A stretch of 10,288 bases of DNA from Alphaproteobacteria bacterium (lineage in GTDB: Bacteria > Pseudomonadota > Alphaproteobacteria > Rhodobacterales > Rhodobacteraceae), in assembly GCA_003695135.1 (NCBI GenBank), contig RFIR01000301.1:1-10288 (forward strand), written 5' to 3'. The notes beneath the pieces were generated by a model. It saw nothing but the letters and a program-made list of their open reading frames with translations, did not search any database and was not told the DNA's origin. Shown piece after piece: positions 1-5,753 of the stretch (its first letter is position 1; the number at the start of each line of letters is the position of its first letter). The translations under genes were made by a program, and so were the position numbers.

Positions 1-392
1 CGGTCGGCCACCGGCTGCACGCCGGGCCAGGTATCGCCGCCCAGCATCATGATGAAGCTGACGCCATCCTCGCGGATCAGCTTGGTGGCGCCGGTGCGCG
101 CCTTGGCCGGGTCGTATTCGTTGTCATAGCCGATGAACTCGATCGGATGCGCGCCGTCCGAAAGCATCACGCCGCCGGCGGCATTCACCCGCTCGGCCCA
201 GATCTGGCAGCCGTCGAGCCCCGGCTTGCCCCAGGCCGCCACCGGGCCGGTCAGCGGCGCGAGAAAGCCTATTTTGATCGGCTCGCCAGCGGCCAGCGCC
301 GCGCCAGGCAGCCCGGCCGCCGCGGCGGTGATGGCGGTGTTCTTCAGGAAGGTCCTGCGTGTCAGACCGGGGGTCCTGAGCTTCGAAATCAT
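1..392 (-). CDS. ABC transporter substrate-binding protein, LivK-like (Peripla_BP_6 type), Tat-exported; C-terminus beyond left edge
   Basis: Only the first 130 codons are in the window; the gene continues past base 1. The N-terminus carries a twin-arginine signal: TRRTFLK at residues 11-17, then an alanine-rich hydrophobic stretch ending near ALAAGEP (about residues 32-37). The mature part begins IKIGFLAPLTGP and includes GLDGCQIW, NAAGG, YDPAKA and MMLGGDTW, typical of the first lobe of type I periplasmic binding proteins of the branched-chain amino acid/amide/urea kind. By family it would capture a small ligand in the periplasm for an ABC permease, presumably encoded further left. Two ATGs are adjacent (395 and 392). 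I chose 392 because GGAG at 402-399 is then 6 bases upstream, whereas it is only 3 bases from 395. It is a paralogue of the gene at 1466-2767: about 41 of 87 aligned residues are identical without gaps. The ligand cannot be read from the sequence. Confidence 0.88.
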   Translation of the reverse strand, partial: MISKLRTPGLTRRTFLKNTAITAAAAGLPGAALAAGEPIKIGFLAPLTGPVAAWGKPGLDGCQIWAERVNAAGGVMLSDGAHPIEFIGYDNEYDPAKARTGATKLIREDGVSFIMMLGGDTWPGVQPVAD

Positions 393-504
393 CATCCTCT
401 CCCATGTTGGCGCCGCATCTTCGTCCTGCGGCGGTGGTCTTGGATCCCGCAGCGGCCACCCGGAATCGGGCCGGCTCTGAACCACTCCTGCACCTGTGGT
501 GCGA

Positions 505-540
505 ATTGGTCCGGTTTCGGATCGACACTAGCAGACCAAT
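505..540. promoter_or_regulatory. Inverted repeat ATTGGTC...GACCAAT, candidate operator
   Basis: ATTGGTC at 505-511 and GACCAAT at 534-540 are perfect 7-bp inverted arms 22 bases apart. The arms resemble the TTGGT/ACCAA half-sites bound by several FadR-subfamily GntR regulators. In those sites, however, the arms are normally only about 3 bases apart, so each arm may be half of a degenerate site or the pair may be chance. The regulator encoded at 726-1454 is the obvious candidate binder. One such pair is expected by chance in a region this size. Confidence 0.25.
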
Positions 541-553
541 CCCCGCGCAACAA
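525..553 (-). promoter_or_regulatory. Possible sigma-70-like promoter of the Tat-exported binding protein
   Basis: On the minus strand TTGTTG (553-548) is followed after exactly 17 bases by TAGTGT (530-525). Each box matches the consensus at only 3 of 6 positions, so the call rests on spacing and position. It would give a leader of about 125 bases. The inverted repeat at 505-540 has one arm in the spacer and the other just downstream of the -10 box, where a repressor site would be expected. Confidence 0.25.
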
Positions 554-725
554 GCCGGTTCTGCGACAGCTTGACGCAAATTGGCGGCGTTGCCGGCGCC
601 CGCTGCGACCGGACCTGCCCGGCCTCGGGCGGTGGCGGTGCCGTTCGGCCTTGCGCGGGCCGTCCCCGCGCGGCAGATTCGCGACCGGCCGCCCCGCAGG
701 GCCGCAGCAGACGGAGCCGCTTTCC

Positions 726-1454
726 ATGGCGCAGAGCGACGCGCAGGCCGATCCGCGCAGCAATGCCGAGCCGTCGATCGGCGCCACGGCGCAGATCGTC
801 ATCGACACGCTGGTGGCGCGCATCCGGTCCGAGGAATATCCGCTCGACACCAGGCTGCCCTCGGAACGCATGCTGGCTTCCGAGCTTGGCGTGGCGCGCA
901 ACACGGTGCGCGAGGCGCTCGACGTGCTGGAATCGCGCGGCCTGATTCGCCGCCGCCCCGGTTCGGGCAGCTTCGTGACCTGGCGATCGGAGCTGCAGGA
1001 CAAACCTGCCTTTTCCGGCATCGCCGCCGAGACCAGCCCGCTCGATCATCTGGTGGTGCGCGGCATACTGGAGCCGGAGATCGTGCGGCTGGCGGTGATC
1101 AACATGACCCCGCGCGGCATCGAGGGGCTGGAGGAGGCGCTGTCGGCGCTGGAGGCGGTGCGCACCGACGCGCTGGAATTCGTCCGCCGCGAGGAGGAGC
1201 TGATGCGCGCCATCGCCCGCGGCGCCGGCAACCCGCTGCTCGCCTCCTGCTACGAGCTGACCATCGAGGCCAGCCATCAGGGCTTTCGCACCGCGCTCCT
1301 GCGCCGCCACCTGACCCCGCGCCGCATCCAGGACTATCAGCGCCGCTACAACGCGCTGTTCAACGCCATCGCCGCACGCGATGTCGAGACGGCGGTGGAA
1401 TTCGTCAAGCTGATCCTGGTCGAGGAACAGAAGCTGCTGCTTCAGGAGGAGTGA
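726..1454 (+). CDS. GntR-family transcriptional regulator, FadR subfamily (FCD effector domain)
   Basis: This 242-residue protein has an N-terminal winged helix-turn-helix (about residues 20-87; LPSERMLASELGVARN, TVREALDVLESRGLI, then the wing RRRPGSGSFV). An all-helical C-terminal domain of FCD type follows (about 105-238). It is expected to be a dimeric DNA-binding repressor or activator released by a small carboxylate or similar ligand. The start is ATG 726 with GGAG at 713-716, 9 bases upstream. The frame is open far upstream but that part is compositionally unlike a protein. The usual FCD metal motif D-x-x-x-H...GN appears as E156...M160...GN (168-169), and the later His positions look like N209 and a hydrophobic residue, so metal binding is doubtful. 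It is divergent from the exported binding protein and convergent with its paralogue, and probably controls one or both. Confidence 0.92.
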   Translation: MAQSDAQADPRSNAEPSIGATAQIVIDTLVARIRSEEYPLDTRLPSERMLASELGVARNTVREALDVLESRGLIRRRPGSGSFVTWRSELQDKPAFSGIAAETSPLDHLVVRGILEPEIVRLAVINMTPRGIEGLEEALSALEAVRTDALEFVRREEELMRAIARGAGNPLLASCYELTIEASHQGFRTALLRRHLTPRRIQDYQRRYNALFNAIAARDVETAVEFVKLILVEEQKLLLQEE

Positions 1455-1465
1455 CCGGGGCCGGC

Positions 1466-2767
1466 TCAGCCCGCGGGGATCCGCCGGGCGCCGCCCGGCT
1501 GCCGCGCGTCTTCGGCCACGCGCTGTTCCCACAGCTGGCCCAGCGCGGCCATCTCGCGCTTGAGCAGCGTGCCATGCCGGGCCAGCCAGTCGGGGATCGA
1601 GCCGAATTCGAGAATGCGCGCCTTGCCGTCGCGGATCGCCACCACCGGCCAGTCGCCGACCAGCGCGTTGGAGATGCCGAACATCTCCTCGCCCCACCAC
1701 TGGGCGGGGCCGAAGGCATGGGTGACCTGGCCAAGCTGCTTCATCGCCGCCAGCACCGAGACCGGCGCCAGCGTGCCGGCCTTTTCCACCGCCGCGTGCC
1801 AGATCTCCAGAATCGCGACATATTCCCAGCTGACCGCGCTCCAGCTCGCCGGAAAGCGGCGATTGTATTCCTCGAAGAACACCTGCGGGCGGTTGAAGAA
1901 GAACGCCTTCTCGCGCAGCAAGGGGTCGTCGAAATCGGGAAACTGGAACAGCACGCCTTCCATGAAACGCGCGCCCAGCCGCCCGACCAGCGCCGGATAG
2001 TTGTCCAGCGTGCAGGACAGGATCTGGCCGCGGAAACCCTGCGCATGGGCGTATTCGGTCATCGCATGGACCATCGGCGTGTATGAGGTGCACCAGCACA
2101 GCATGTCCGGCTCGGCCGCCAGCATCGGTCCCACGATCGGCACCGGATCGGTGGCCTCCGGCGCATAGCGCACCTCCTCGACGATCTCGATGCCGGCGGC
2201 CCGGAACGCGGCGCGATAGGCGGCCAGCGAGGGCAGGCCCAGCGCGTCGGTCTGGCTGCACAGCGCCACCCGGCGCAGATCGGGCCGGTTGCGGGCCAGC
2301 CAGTCCACCGCGGTGACGTTGTAGATCGGGTGCAGCTCGGAGGGCGCGATCAGGAACGGCGTGTCCGGCGACAGGTCGCTGGGCAGCAGCGTGGAGGTCA
2401 GCACCCGGTTGCGGGTCAGGAAATCCTTCAGCGGGCTGAGCGTGTCGCCGCCCAGCATCATCAACAGCTTCACGTCATGGCGCTGCAGCAGCTGGCGCGC
2501 GCCCTCCATGGCCCGGTCGGGATCGTAGCCGCAATCGTAGGCGTGGATACGCAGCGGATAGCGCCGGCCGCGCAGCAGCAGACCGCCGGCATCGTTCAGC
2601 CAGTCCTCCCAGATGCGGCAGCCATTGAGCCCGGGCAGGCCCCAGCTTTCCACCGGACCGCTGAGGGGCCCCAGAAAGCCGATATTCACCGAATCGCGCA
2701 TGCCCACCGTCTGCCTCGGCAGGGTGCTGGAAACCGCCAGTCTCTGGGCGAAGCTCGAACCGCTCAT
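1466..2767 (-). CDS. Substrate-binding-protein-like (Peripla_BP_6 type) without export signal; possible cytoplasmic ligand sensor
   Basis: This 433-residue protein has the full-length type I binding-protein fold. The first lobe has VNIGFLGPLSGPV, GLNGCRIW, NDAGG, YDPDRA and MMLGGDT; later segments include ALCSQTDALGL, CWCTSYTP and WSAVSWEYVAI. It is clearly related to the Tat-exported protein at 1-392. The N-terminus (MSGSSFAQRLAVSSTLPRQTVGM) has no Tat motif, no long hydrophobic core and no lipobox. A TAG stop lies four codons upstream of ATG 2767, so no signal can be hidden further up; ATG 2701 is an alternative start and would also lack a signal. Known cytoplasmic relatives of such proteins include AmiC, the amide sensor of the Pseudomonas amidase operon. 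A sensory role here is my inference. The gene converges on the FadR-type regulator with an 11-base gap and is divergent from tmm. The ribosome site is weak (AGGGATGGCGC before ATG 2767). Confidence 0.85.
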   Translation of the reverse strand: MSGSSFAQRLAVSSTLPRQTVGMRDSVNIGFLGPLSGPVESWGLPGLNGCRIWEDWLNDAGGLLLRGRRYPLRIHAYDCGYDPDRAMEGARQLLQRHDVKLLMMLGGDTLSPLKDFLTRNRVLTSTLLPSDLSPDTPFLIAPSELHPIYNVTAVDWLARNRPDLRRVALCSQTDALGLPSLAAYRAAFRAAGIEIVEEVRYAPEATDPVPIVGPMLAAEPDMLCWCTSYTPMVHAMTEYAHAQGFRGQILSCTLDNYPALVGRLGARFMEGVLFQFPDFDDPLLREKAFFFNRPQVFFEEYNRRFPASWSAVSWEYVAILEIWHAAVEKAGTLAPVSVLAAMKQLGQVTHAFGPAQWWGEEMFGISNALVGDWPVVAIRDGKARILEFGSIPDWLARHGTLLKREMAALGQLWEQRVAEDARQPGGARRIPAG

Positions 2768-2832
2768 GCGCCATCCCTAGCAGCGCCGACCTTGGTTTTG
2801 CAGTTCCAAATGCGGCCGGTGTTCCAGCCGGC

Positions 2833-2850
2833 TTGCAAACCGGTTGACAA
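2833..2850. promoter_or_regulatory. Interrupted palindrome TTG-NN-AACCGGTT-NN-CAA, candidate operator 1 upstream of tmm
   Basis: The 18-bp element is symmetric at 14 of 18 positions around a central CG and contains the perfect 8-bp palindrome AACCGGTT (2838-2845). It overlaps the TTGACA box at 2844-2849. Its layout resembles operators of LacI-family regulators, which have a central CG flanked by AAnC/GnTT. No LacI-family gene is in the window, so the binder is unknown. Confidence 0.4.
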
Positions 2851-2874
2851 CCCGCCCCGCTCATGGCCGATATT
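2844..2874 (+). promoter_or_regulatory. Possible tmm promoter (TTGACA ... GATATT)
   Basis: A perfect TTGACA at 2844-2849 is followed after 19 bases by GATATT (2869-2874), which matches the -10 consensus at 4 of 6 positions. The spacing is longer than the usual 17, so an activator or a different -10 box is possible. The leader would be about 70-75 bases. Confidence 0.3.
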
Positions 2875-2900
2875 GGATCAGACCAGTTGAACCAGATCAA
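2873..2900. repeat. Two tandem imperfect 14-base repeats near the tmm transcription start
   Basis: TTGGATCAGACCAG (2873-2886) is followed directly by TTGAACCAGATCAA (2887-2900), identical at 10 of 14 positions. CAGACCA also occurs at 533-539 in the other divergent promoter region, inside one arm of the inverted repeat there. This could be a shared regulator half-site, but the evidence is thin. Confidence 0.25.
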
Positions 2901-2913
2901 TGAACCAAAACCG

Positions 2914-2925
2914 CGAACCGGTTCG
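2914..2925. promoter_or_regulatory. Perfect 12-bp palindrome CGAACCGGTTCG, candidate operator 2 in the tmm leader
   Basis: This perfect palindrome shares the AACCGGTT core with the element at 2833-2850. The centres are 78 bases apart, with the likely promoter between them. It ends 28 bases before the tmm start codon. Two identical 8-bp palindromes within so short a region are unlikely by chance. Confidence 0.4.
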
Positions 2926-2953
2926 GAACCGCAATCGGCAAGGGAGGATCCAC

Positions 2954-4300
2954 ATGGCCAGGAAACGTGTCGCCATCATCGGCGCCGGCCCTTCGGGTCT
3001 GGCGCAGCTGCGCGCCTTTCAGTCCGCGGCGCAGAAGGGCGCGGAGATCCCCGAACTCGTCTGTTTCGAGAAGCAGGAGGAGTGGGGCGGGCTGTGGAAC
3101 TACACCTGGCGCACCGGGCTCGATGAGTACGGCGAGCCGGTGCACTGTTCCATGTACCGCTATCTGTGGTCGAACGGCCCCAAGGAGGGGCTGGAATTCG
3201 CCGATTATTCCTTCGAGGAGCATTTCGGCCGCCAGATCGCCAGCTACCCGCCGCGCGCGGTGCTCTACGACTATATCGAGGGGCGGGTGAAGAAGGCCGG
3301 CGTGCGCGACCGGATCCGTTTCCGCACGCCGGTGCGCATGGTCACCTTTGACGAGGGCACGGAGAAATTCACCGTCACCGCGCACGACCTGGTCAACGAC
3401 CACGAATATTCCGAGGAATTCGACCACGTCGTGGTGGCCTCGGGCCATTTCTCCACCCCCAACGCGCCGGAATTCCCCGGCTTCGACGGCTTCAACGGCC
3501 GCATCCTGCATGCCCACGACTTCCGCGATGCGCGCGAATTCATCGGCAAGGACATCCTGCTCATCGGCTCCAGCTATTCGGCCGAGGACATCGGCTCGCA
3601 ATGCTGGAAATACGGCTGCAAGTCGGTGACCACCAGCTACCGCACCGCGCCCATGGGCTACAAATGGCCCGACAACTGGGAGGAAAAGCCGCTTCTGGAG
3701 CGGGTCGAGGGCAGGACCGCCCATTTCAGGGACGGCAGCTCGAAGGAGGTGGATGCGATCATCCTGTGCACGGGCTATCTGCACCACTTCCCCTTCCTGC
3801 CCGACGATTTGCGGCTGAAGACCGCGAACCGGCTCGCCACCGCCGATCTCTACAAGGGGGTGGTCTGGGTGCATAACCCCAAGCTCTTCTACCTCGGCAT
3901 GCAGGACCAATGGTTCACCTTCAACATGTTCGACGCCCAGGCCTGGTGGGTGCGCGACGTGATCATGGGCAGGATCGCCCTGCCTGACTCGAAGGAGGAG
4001 ATGCTGGCCGATGTCGCCGACCGGGTGGCGCGCGAGGACGCGCTGGAGGACGACTATGCCTGCATCACCTATCAGGGCGACTATGTGAAGGAGCTGATCG
4101 CCGAGACCGACTATCCGAGCTTCGACGTGGACGGCGCCTGCGAGGCCTTCTTCCAGTGGAAGAAGCACAAGAAGCAGGACATCATGACCTTCCGCGACAA
4201 CGCCTACCGCTCGGTCATCACCGGGACCATGGCACCGCTGCACCACACGCCGTGGAAGGACGCGATGGACGATTCGATGGAAAGCTATCTGCGCAACTGA
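2954..4300 (+). CDS. tmm: Trimethylamine monooxygenase (flavin-containing monooxygenase)
   Basis: This 448-residue protein matches the Roseobacter trimethylamine monooxygenases in length and in long stretches of remembered sequence. It would oxidise trimethylamine to trimethylamine N-oxide in the cytoplasm with NADPH and O2. Visible motifs are the FAD-binding GAGPSG (residues 10-15), EEWGGLWNYTW (42-52), the FMO signature F-x-G-x-x-x-H-x-x-x-F (180-190), the NADPH-binding GSSYSAED (205-212), the LCTGY motif (271-275), GMQDQWFTFN (315-324, with the conserved active-site-region Trp320) and a conserved C-terminus. The start is ATG 2954 with AGGGAGG 6 bases upstream. ATG 2900 is in frame but adds 18 residues that run through the operator palindrome. 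The gene is divergent from the signal-less binding protein. The usual neighbours tdm and the TMAO transporter genes tmoXWV are not in this window. Confidence 0.95.
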   Translation: MARKRVAIIGAGPSGLAQLRAFQSAAQKGAEIPELVCFEKQEEWGGLWNYTWRTGLDEYGEPVHCSMYRYLWSNGPKEGLEFADYSFEEHFGRQIASYPPRAVLYDYIEGRVKKAGVRDRIRFRTPVRMVTFDEGTEKFTVTAHDLVNDHEYSEEFDHVVVASGHFSTPNAPEFPGFDGFNGRILHAHDFRDAREFIGKDILLIGSSYSAEDIGSQCWKYGCKSVTTSYRTAPMGYKWPDNWEEKPLLERVEGRTAHFRDGSSKEVDAIILCTGYLHHFPFLPDDLRLKTANRLATADLYKGVVWVHNPKLFYLGMQDQWFTFNMFDAQAWWVRDVIMGRIALPDSKEEMLADVADRVAREDALEDDYACITYQGDYVKELIAETDYPSFDVDGACEAFFQWKKHKKQDIMTFRDNAYRSVITGTMAPLHHTPWKDAMDDSMESYLRN

Positions 4301-4324
4301 ACCCGGTTTCCCGGCTTCCCCACT

Positions 4325-4370
4325 GGCGGGCGCGCTTTCCCGATCTCCCTGGCGCGCCCGCCCCTTTGTT
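4325..4370 (+). terminator. Rho-independent-like terminator after tmm
   Basis: A perfect 11-bp GC stem (GGCGGGCGCGC at 4325-4335, GCGCGCCCGCC at 4352-4362) with a 16-base loop is followed by cctttgtt (T-rich at 4365-4370). It starts 24 bases after the tmm stop. The T tract is short and interrupted but lies on the tmm side only, so the orientation is plus. Confidence 0.6.
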
Positions 4371-4433
4371 CCGAACGGCCGCGGGGACGCCGGACCCCAT
4401 GATCCGGAAAACGGGCAGTGACGAAGGCAGGAA

Positions 4434-4510
4434 TGGTCGGGGCGATAGGATTCGAACCTACGACCTGCGGTTCCCAAAACCGCCGCGCTACCAGGCTGCG
4501 CTACGCCCCG
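4434..4510 (-). tRNA. tRNA-Pro (anticodon UGG), CCA end encoded
   Basis: The minus strand folds into a complete cloverleaf of 77 bases including CCA. The acceptor stem is CGGGGCG/CGCCCCG. The D arm is GCGC-AGCCTGGTA-GCGC. The anticodon stem is GCGGT/ACCGC with loop TTTGGGA, giving anticodon TGG (4476-4474). The T arm is GTAGG-TTCGAAT-CCTAT, the discriminator is A and CCA is encoded (4436-4434). It lies 45 bases downstream of the DUF192 gene on the same strand and could be part of the same transcript. No T-tract terminator is evident after it. Confidence 0.96.
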
Positions 4511-4555
4511 CCGCGGATGGTTCTACGCATTCGCCCCCGCTTTGCAAGGACGCGA

Positions 4556-5035
4556 TCAATCGCAGGGCCAGGCCGGATCGTGCCCGGCAAAGGCCGGATG
4601 GCGCATCTGCGCGCCGGGCGCGATGCCCAGCTCGGCAGCCAGACCGCCGCCGATTTCCAGCACCGCCAGCACCGGCCCGCCGGAGGGGATCGGCGTCAGA
4701 TCGCCCGGCACCGCGTCGTGGTGCACCCTGATCACGGTTCCGGTCTCGTCGGCGAAGATCATGTCGAGCGGGATGAGGGTGTTTCGCATCCAGAAGCTGG
4801 CCGGCTCGGGCCGGTCATAGATGAACAGCATGCCGGCAAAGCGTGGCAGGCTTTCGCGGAACATCAGCCCGCGTGCATGCTCGAGCGGATCATCGGCGAT
4901 CTCGACCCGAAACCGGATGGTACCGAAATCGCCGCGGATATCGACGCTGTCGGGCCGGCATTCGGCCCGCGCCCCTGCCCAAGCCCCGAAAGTGGCAACG
5001 AGTATTGCCGCGGCCGCAAGCGCGGATCGTCTCAT
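4556..5035 (-). CDS. Secreted DUF192 family protein
   Basis: The 159-residue product begins with a Sec-type signal peptide (MRRSALAAAAILVATFGAWAG) with likely cleavage at ARA-E (residues 24/25), so it should be periplasmic. The mature part shows the DUF192 hallmarks: HARGLMFRESL (53-63), GMLFIYD (68-74), FWMRNTLIPLDMIF (81-94) and AVLEIGGG (124-131). The biochemical function of this small beta-rich family is not established. The ATG overlaps the stop codon of the cold-shock gene in an ATGA (5035-5032), which implies translational coupling. tRNA-Pro follows on the same strand. I recall a similar cold-shock/DUF192/tRNA-Pro order from other Rhodobacterales. Confidence 0.92.
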   Translation of the reverse strand: MRRSALAAAAILVATFGAWAGARAECRPDSVDIRGDFGTIRFRVEIADDPLEHARGLMFRESLPRFAGMLFIYDRPEPASFWMRNTLIPLDMIFADETGTVIRVHHDAVPGDLTPIPSGGPVLAVLEIGGGLAAELGIAPGAQMRHPAFAGHDPAWPCD

Positions 5036-5571
5036 TCGCGCGGGGAGCCGTTGTCCTGCACGCCCCGCTCCCAGATCGCGACTTCAGAGGCCATCATGCC
5101 GCGCGGACCCTCGATGATCCGCACCGCCACCGCCTCGCCCGGCGCGAGGTCGGAAATGCCCGACCGGCGCAGCACCTCCATGTGCACGAAGATGTCCTCG
5201 GGCTTGCCGAAGACGTTGACAAAGCCGAATCCCTTGACCTTGTCGAACCACTTGACCCGGGCCGGCTGCAGCGGCGTGGTCAGATCGGCCTCGGCCACGA
5301 AATCGGTCGGTCGCATGTCGCGCGGGTCGTGCAGCGCGGGCGAGACGGCCTCGACCGTCAGGATCCGTGTGGCCTGGCGCCCCTTCTCGGTCTTCTGGAC
5401 TTCCAGCTCGACCGTGCTGCCCTCTGCAATTGTCGAGGATCCGAACGCGCGCAGAACATTGGCATGCAGCAGGATGTCGCCCATCCCGTCATCGGCCACC
5501 ACGAATCCGTAACCCTTGGTTGCATCATACCACTTCACGCGGCCTGCAATTGCATTCTCACCCTCCGACAT
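5032..5571 (-). CDS. Double cold-shock-domain protein
   Basis: The 179-residue protein has two cold-shock domains: one at about residues 10-75 with RNP1 KGYGFV (19-24) and RNP2 DILLH (32-36), the other at about 104-168 with KGFGFV (113-118) and DIFVH (126-130). A charged, proline-containing linker joins them. Such proteins bind single-stranded RNA or DNA and can act as RNA chaperones. The duplicated form is common in alphaproteobacteria, whereas CspA itself has one domain of about 70 residues. Two starts are possible: ATG 5577 (MFM...) and ATG 5571. I chose 5571 because GGGG at 5581-5578 is then 6 bases upstream, whereas it touches 5577. Its stop overlaps the start of the DUF192 gene. The leader predicted from the promoter at 5675-5702 is about 95 bases, in keeping with long cold-shock leaders. 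Confidence 0.93.
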   Translation of the reverse strand: MSEGENAIAGRVKWYDATKGYGFVVADDGMGDILLHANVLRAFGSSTIAEGSTVELEVQKTEKGRQATRILTVEAVSPALHDPRDMRPTDFVAEADLTTPLQPARVKWFDKVKGFGFVNVFGKPEDIFVHMEVLRRSGISDLAPGEAVAVRIIEGPRGMMASEVAIWERGVQDNGSPRE

Positions 5572-5640
5572 AAACATCCCCGAACTCGTCCCCGTACTCC
5601 CTTGCGTAGCCGCAACGGGTCTTATGACGACCCTTGCCGC

Positions 5641-5652
5641 GGAGAATTCTCC
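5641..5652. repeat. Perfect palindrome GGAGAATTCTCC in the cold-shock gene leader
   Basis: The 12-bp palindrome lies inside the predicted 5' leader of the double cold-shock gene, about 70 bases upstream of its start. It could be an operator or, in RNA, part of a folded leader. As an RNA hairpin it would have almost no loop, so a DNA-binding role or chance is equally possible. Confidence 0.25.
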
Positions 5653-5674
5653 TGTTCGGACTCCGCGATTTCCC

Positions 5675-5702
5675 ATAATGCGCGACAACTTTCAAATGGC
5701 AA
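5675..5702 (-). promoter_or_regulatory. Likely sigma-70 promoter of the cold-shock/DUF192 operon
   Basis: On the minus strand TTGCCA (5702-5697, 5 of 6 consensus matches) is followed after 16 bases by CATTAT (5680-5675, 4 of 6). This is one of the best promoter matches in the window and sits in the most AT-rich stretch. Predicted transcription begins near 5668. Confidence 0.5.
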
Positions 5703-5704
5703 GT

Positions 5705-5728
5705 TTTTGTTGCACAAAAGATTGCAAC
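5705..5728. promoter_or_regulatory. Overlapping inverted repeats between the divergent cold-shock and lipoprotein genes
   Basis: TTTTG-N5-CAAAA (5705-5719) overlaps GTTGCA-N8-TGCAAC (5709-5714 and 5723-5728). Both lie just upstream of the -35 box of the cold-shock operon and within the likely promoter of the lipoprotein gene. One regulator could act on both directions; its identity is not evident. Confidence 0.35.
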
Positions 5729-5753
5729 TGTAACCGATCGGACTCGCATCTCG

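Larger units (their letters stand above)
393..725. other. Divergent intergenic region between substrate-binding protein and FadR-type regulator
   Basis: This stretch of about 330 bases has no convincing gene; the open frames crossing it lack family-like sequence and good ribosome sites. It must hold the promoters for the two divergent genes. Visible elements are a weak sigma-70-like promoter for the leftward gene (525-553), a 7-bp inverted repeat around it (505-511 and 534-540), and a 5+3+5 palindrome at 490-502 (GCACC-TGT-GGTGC) in the predicted leader of the leftward gene. I see no clear promoter for the rightward regulator gene; TTGACG at 571-576 has no good -10 partner. Confidence 0.6.

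Noticed and set aside
147..725. In-frame upstream extension of the FadR-type regulator
   Set aside because: It overlaps the opposite-strand binding-protein gene and the promoter region, has no domain-like sequence, and ATG 726 has a good ribosome site.
1455..1465. Terminator between the convergent FadR-type and binding-protein genes
   Set aside because: The gap is only 11 bases and no stem of useful length can be drawn there.
528..2261. Long minus-strand open frame (577 codons) antisense to the FadR-type gene and overlapping the binding-protein gene
   Set aside because: Arg/Gly/Ala-rich shadow of high-GC coding on other frames, with no family motifs; the overlapping frames encode recognised proteins.
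2900..2953. Earlier start for tmm at ATG 2900
   Set aside because: The added 18 residues are polar and unlike the family, the codons run through the CGAACCGGTTCG palindrome, and ATG 2954 has AGGGAGG at proper spacing and matches the usual family length.
4390..4407. Small hairpin CCGGA...TCCGG downstream of tRNA-Pro as a terminator
   Set aside because: Only a 5-bp stem and no T tract after it on the minus strand.
2897..4477. Long minus-strand open frame (526 codons) antisense to tmm
   Set aside because: Composition is typical of a GC-driven shadow frame; tmm on the plus strand is a full-length recognised enzyme.
5697..5714. TGGCAAG...TTGCA on the plus strand, resembling a sigma-54 promoter before the lipoprotein gene
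   Set aside because: There are 12 bases between the GG and GC elements where sigma-54 needs 10, and the -24 box ends AA rather than AC.
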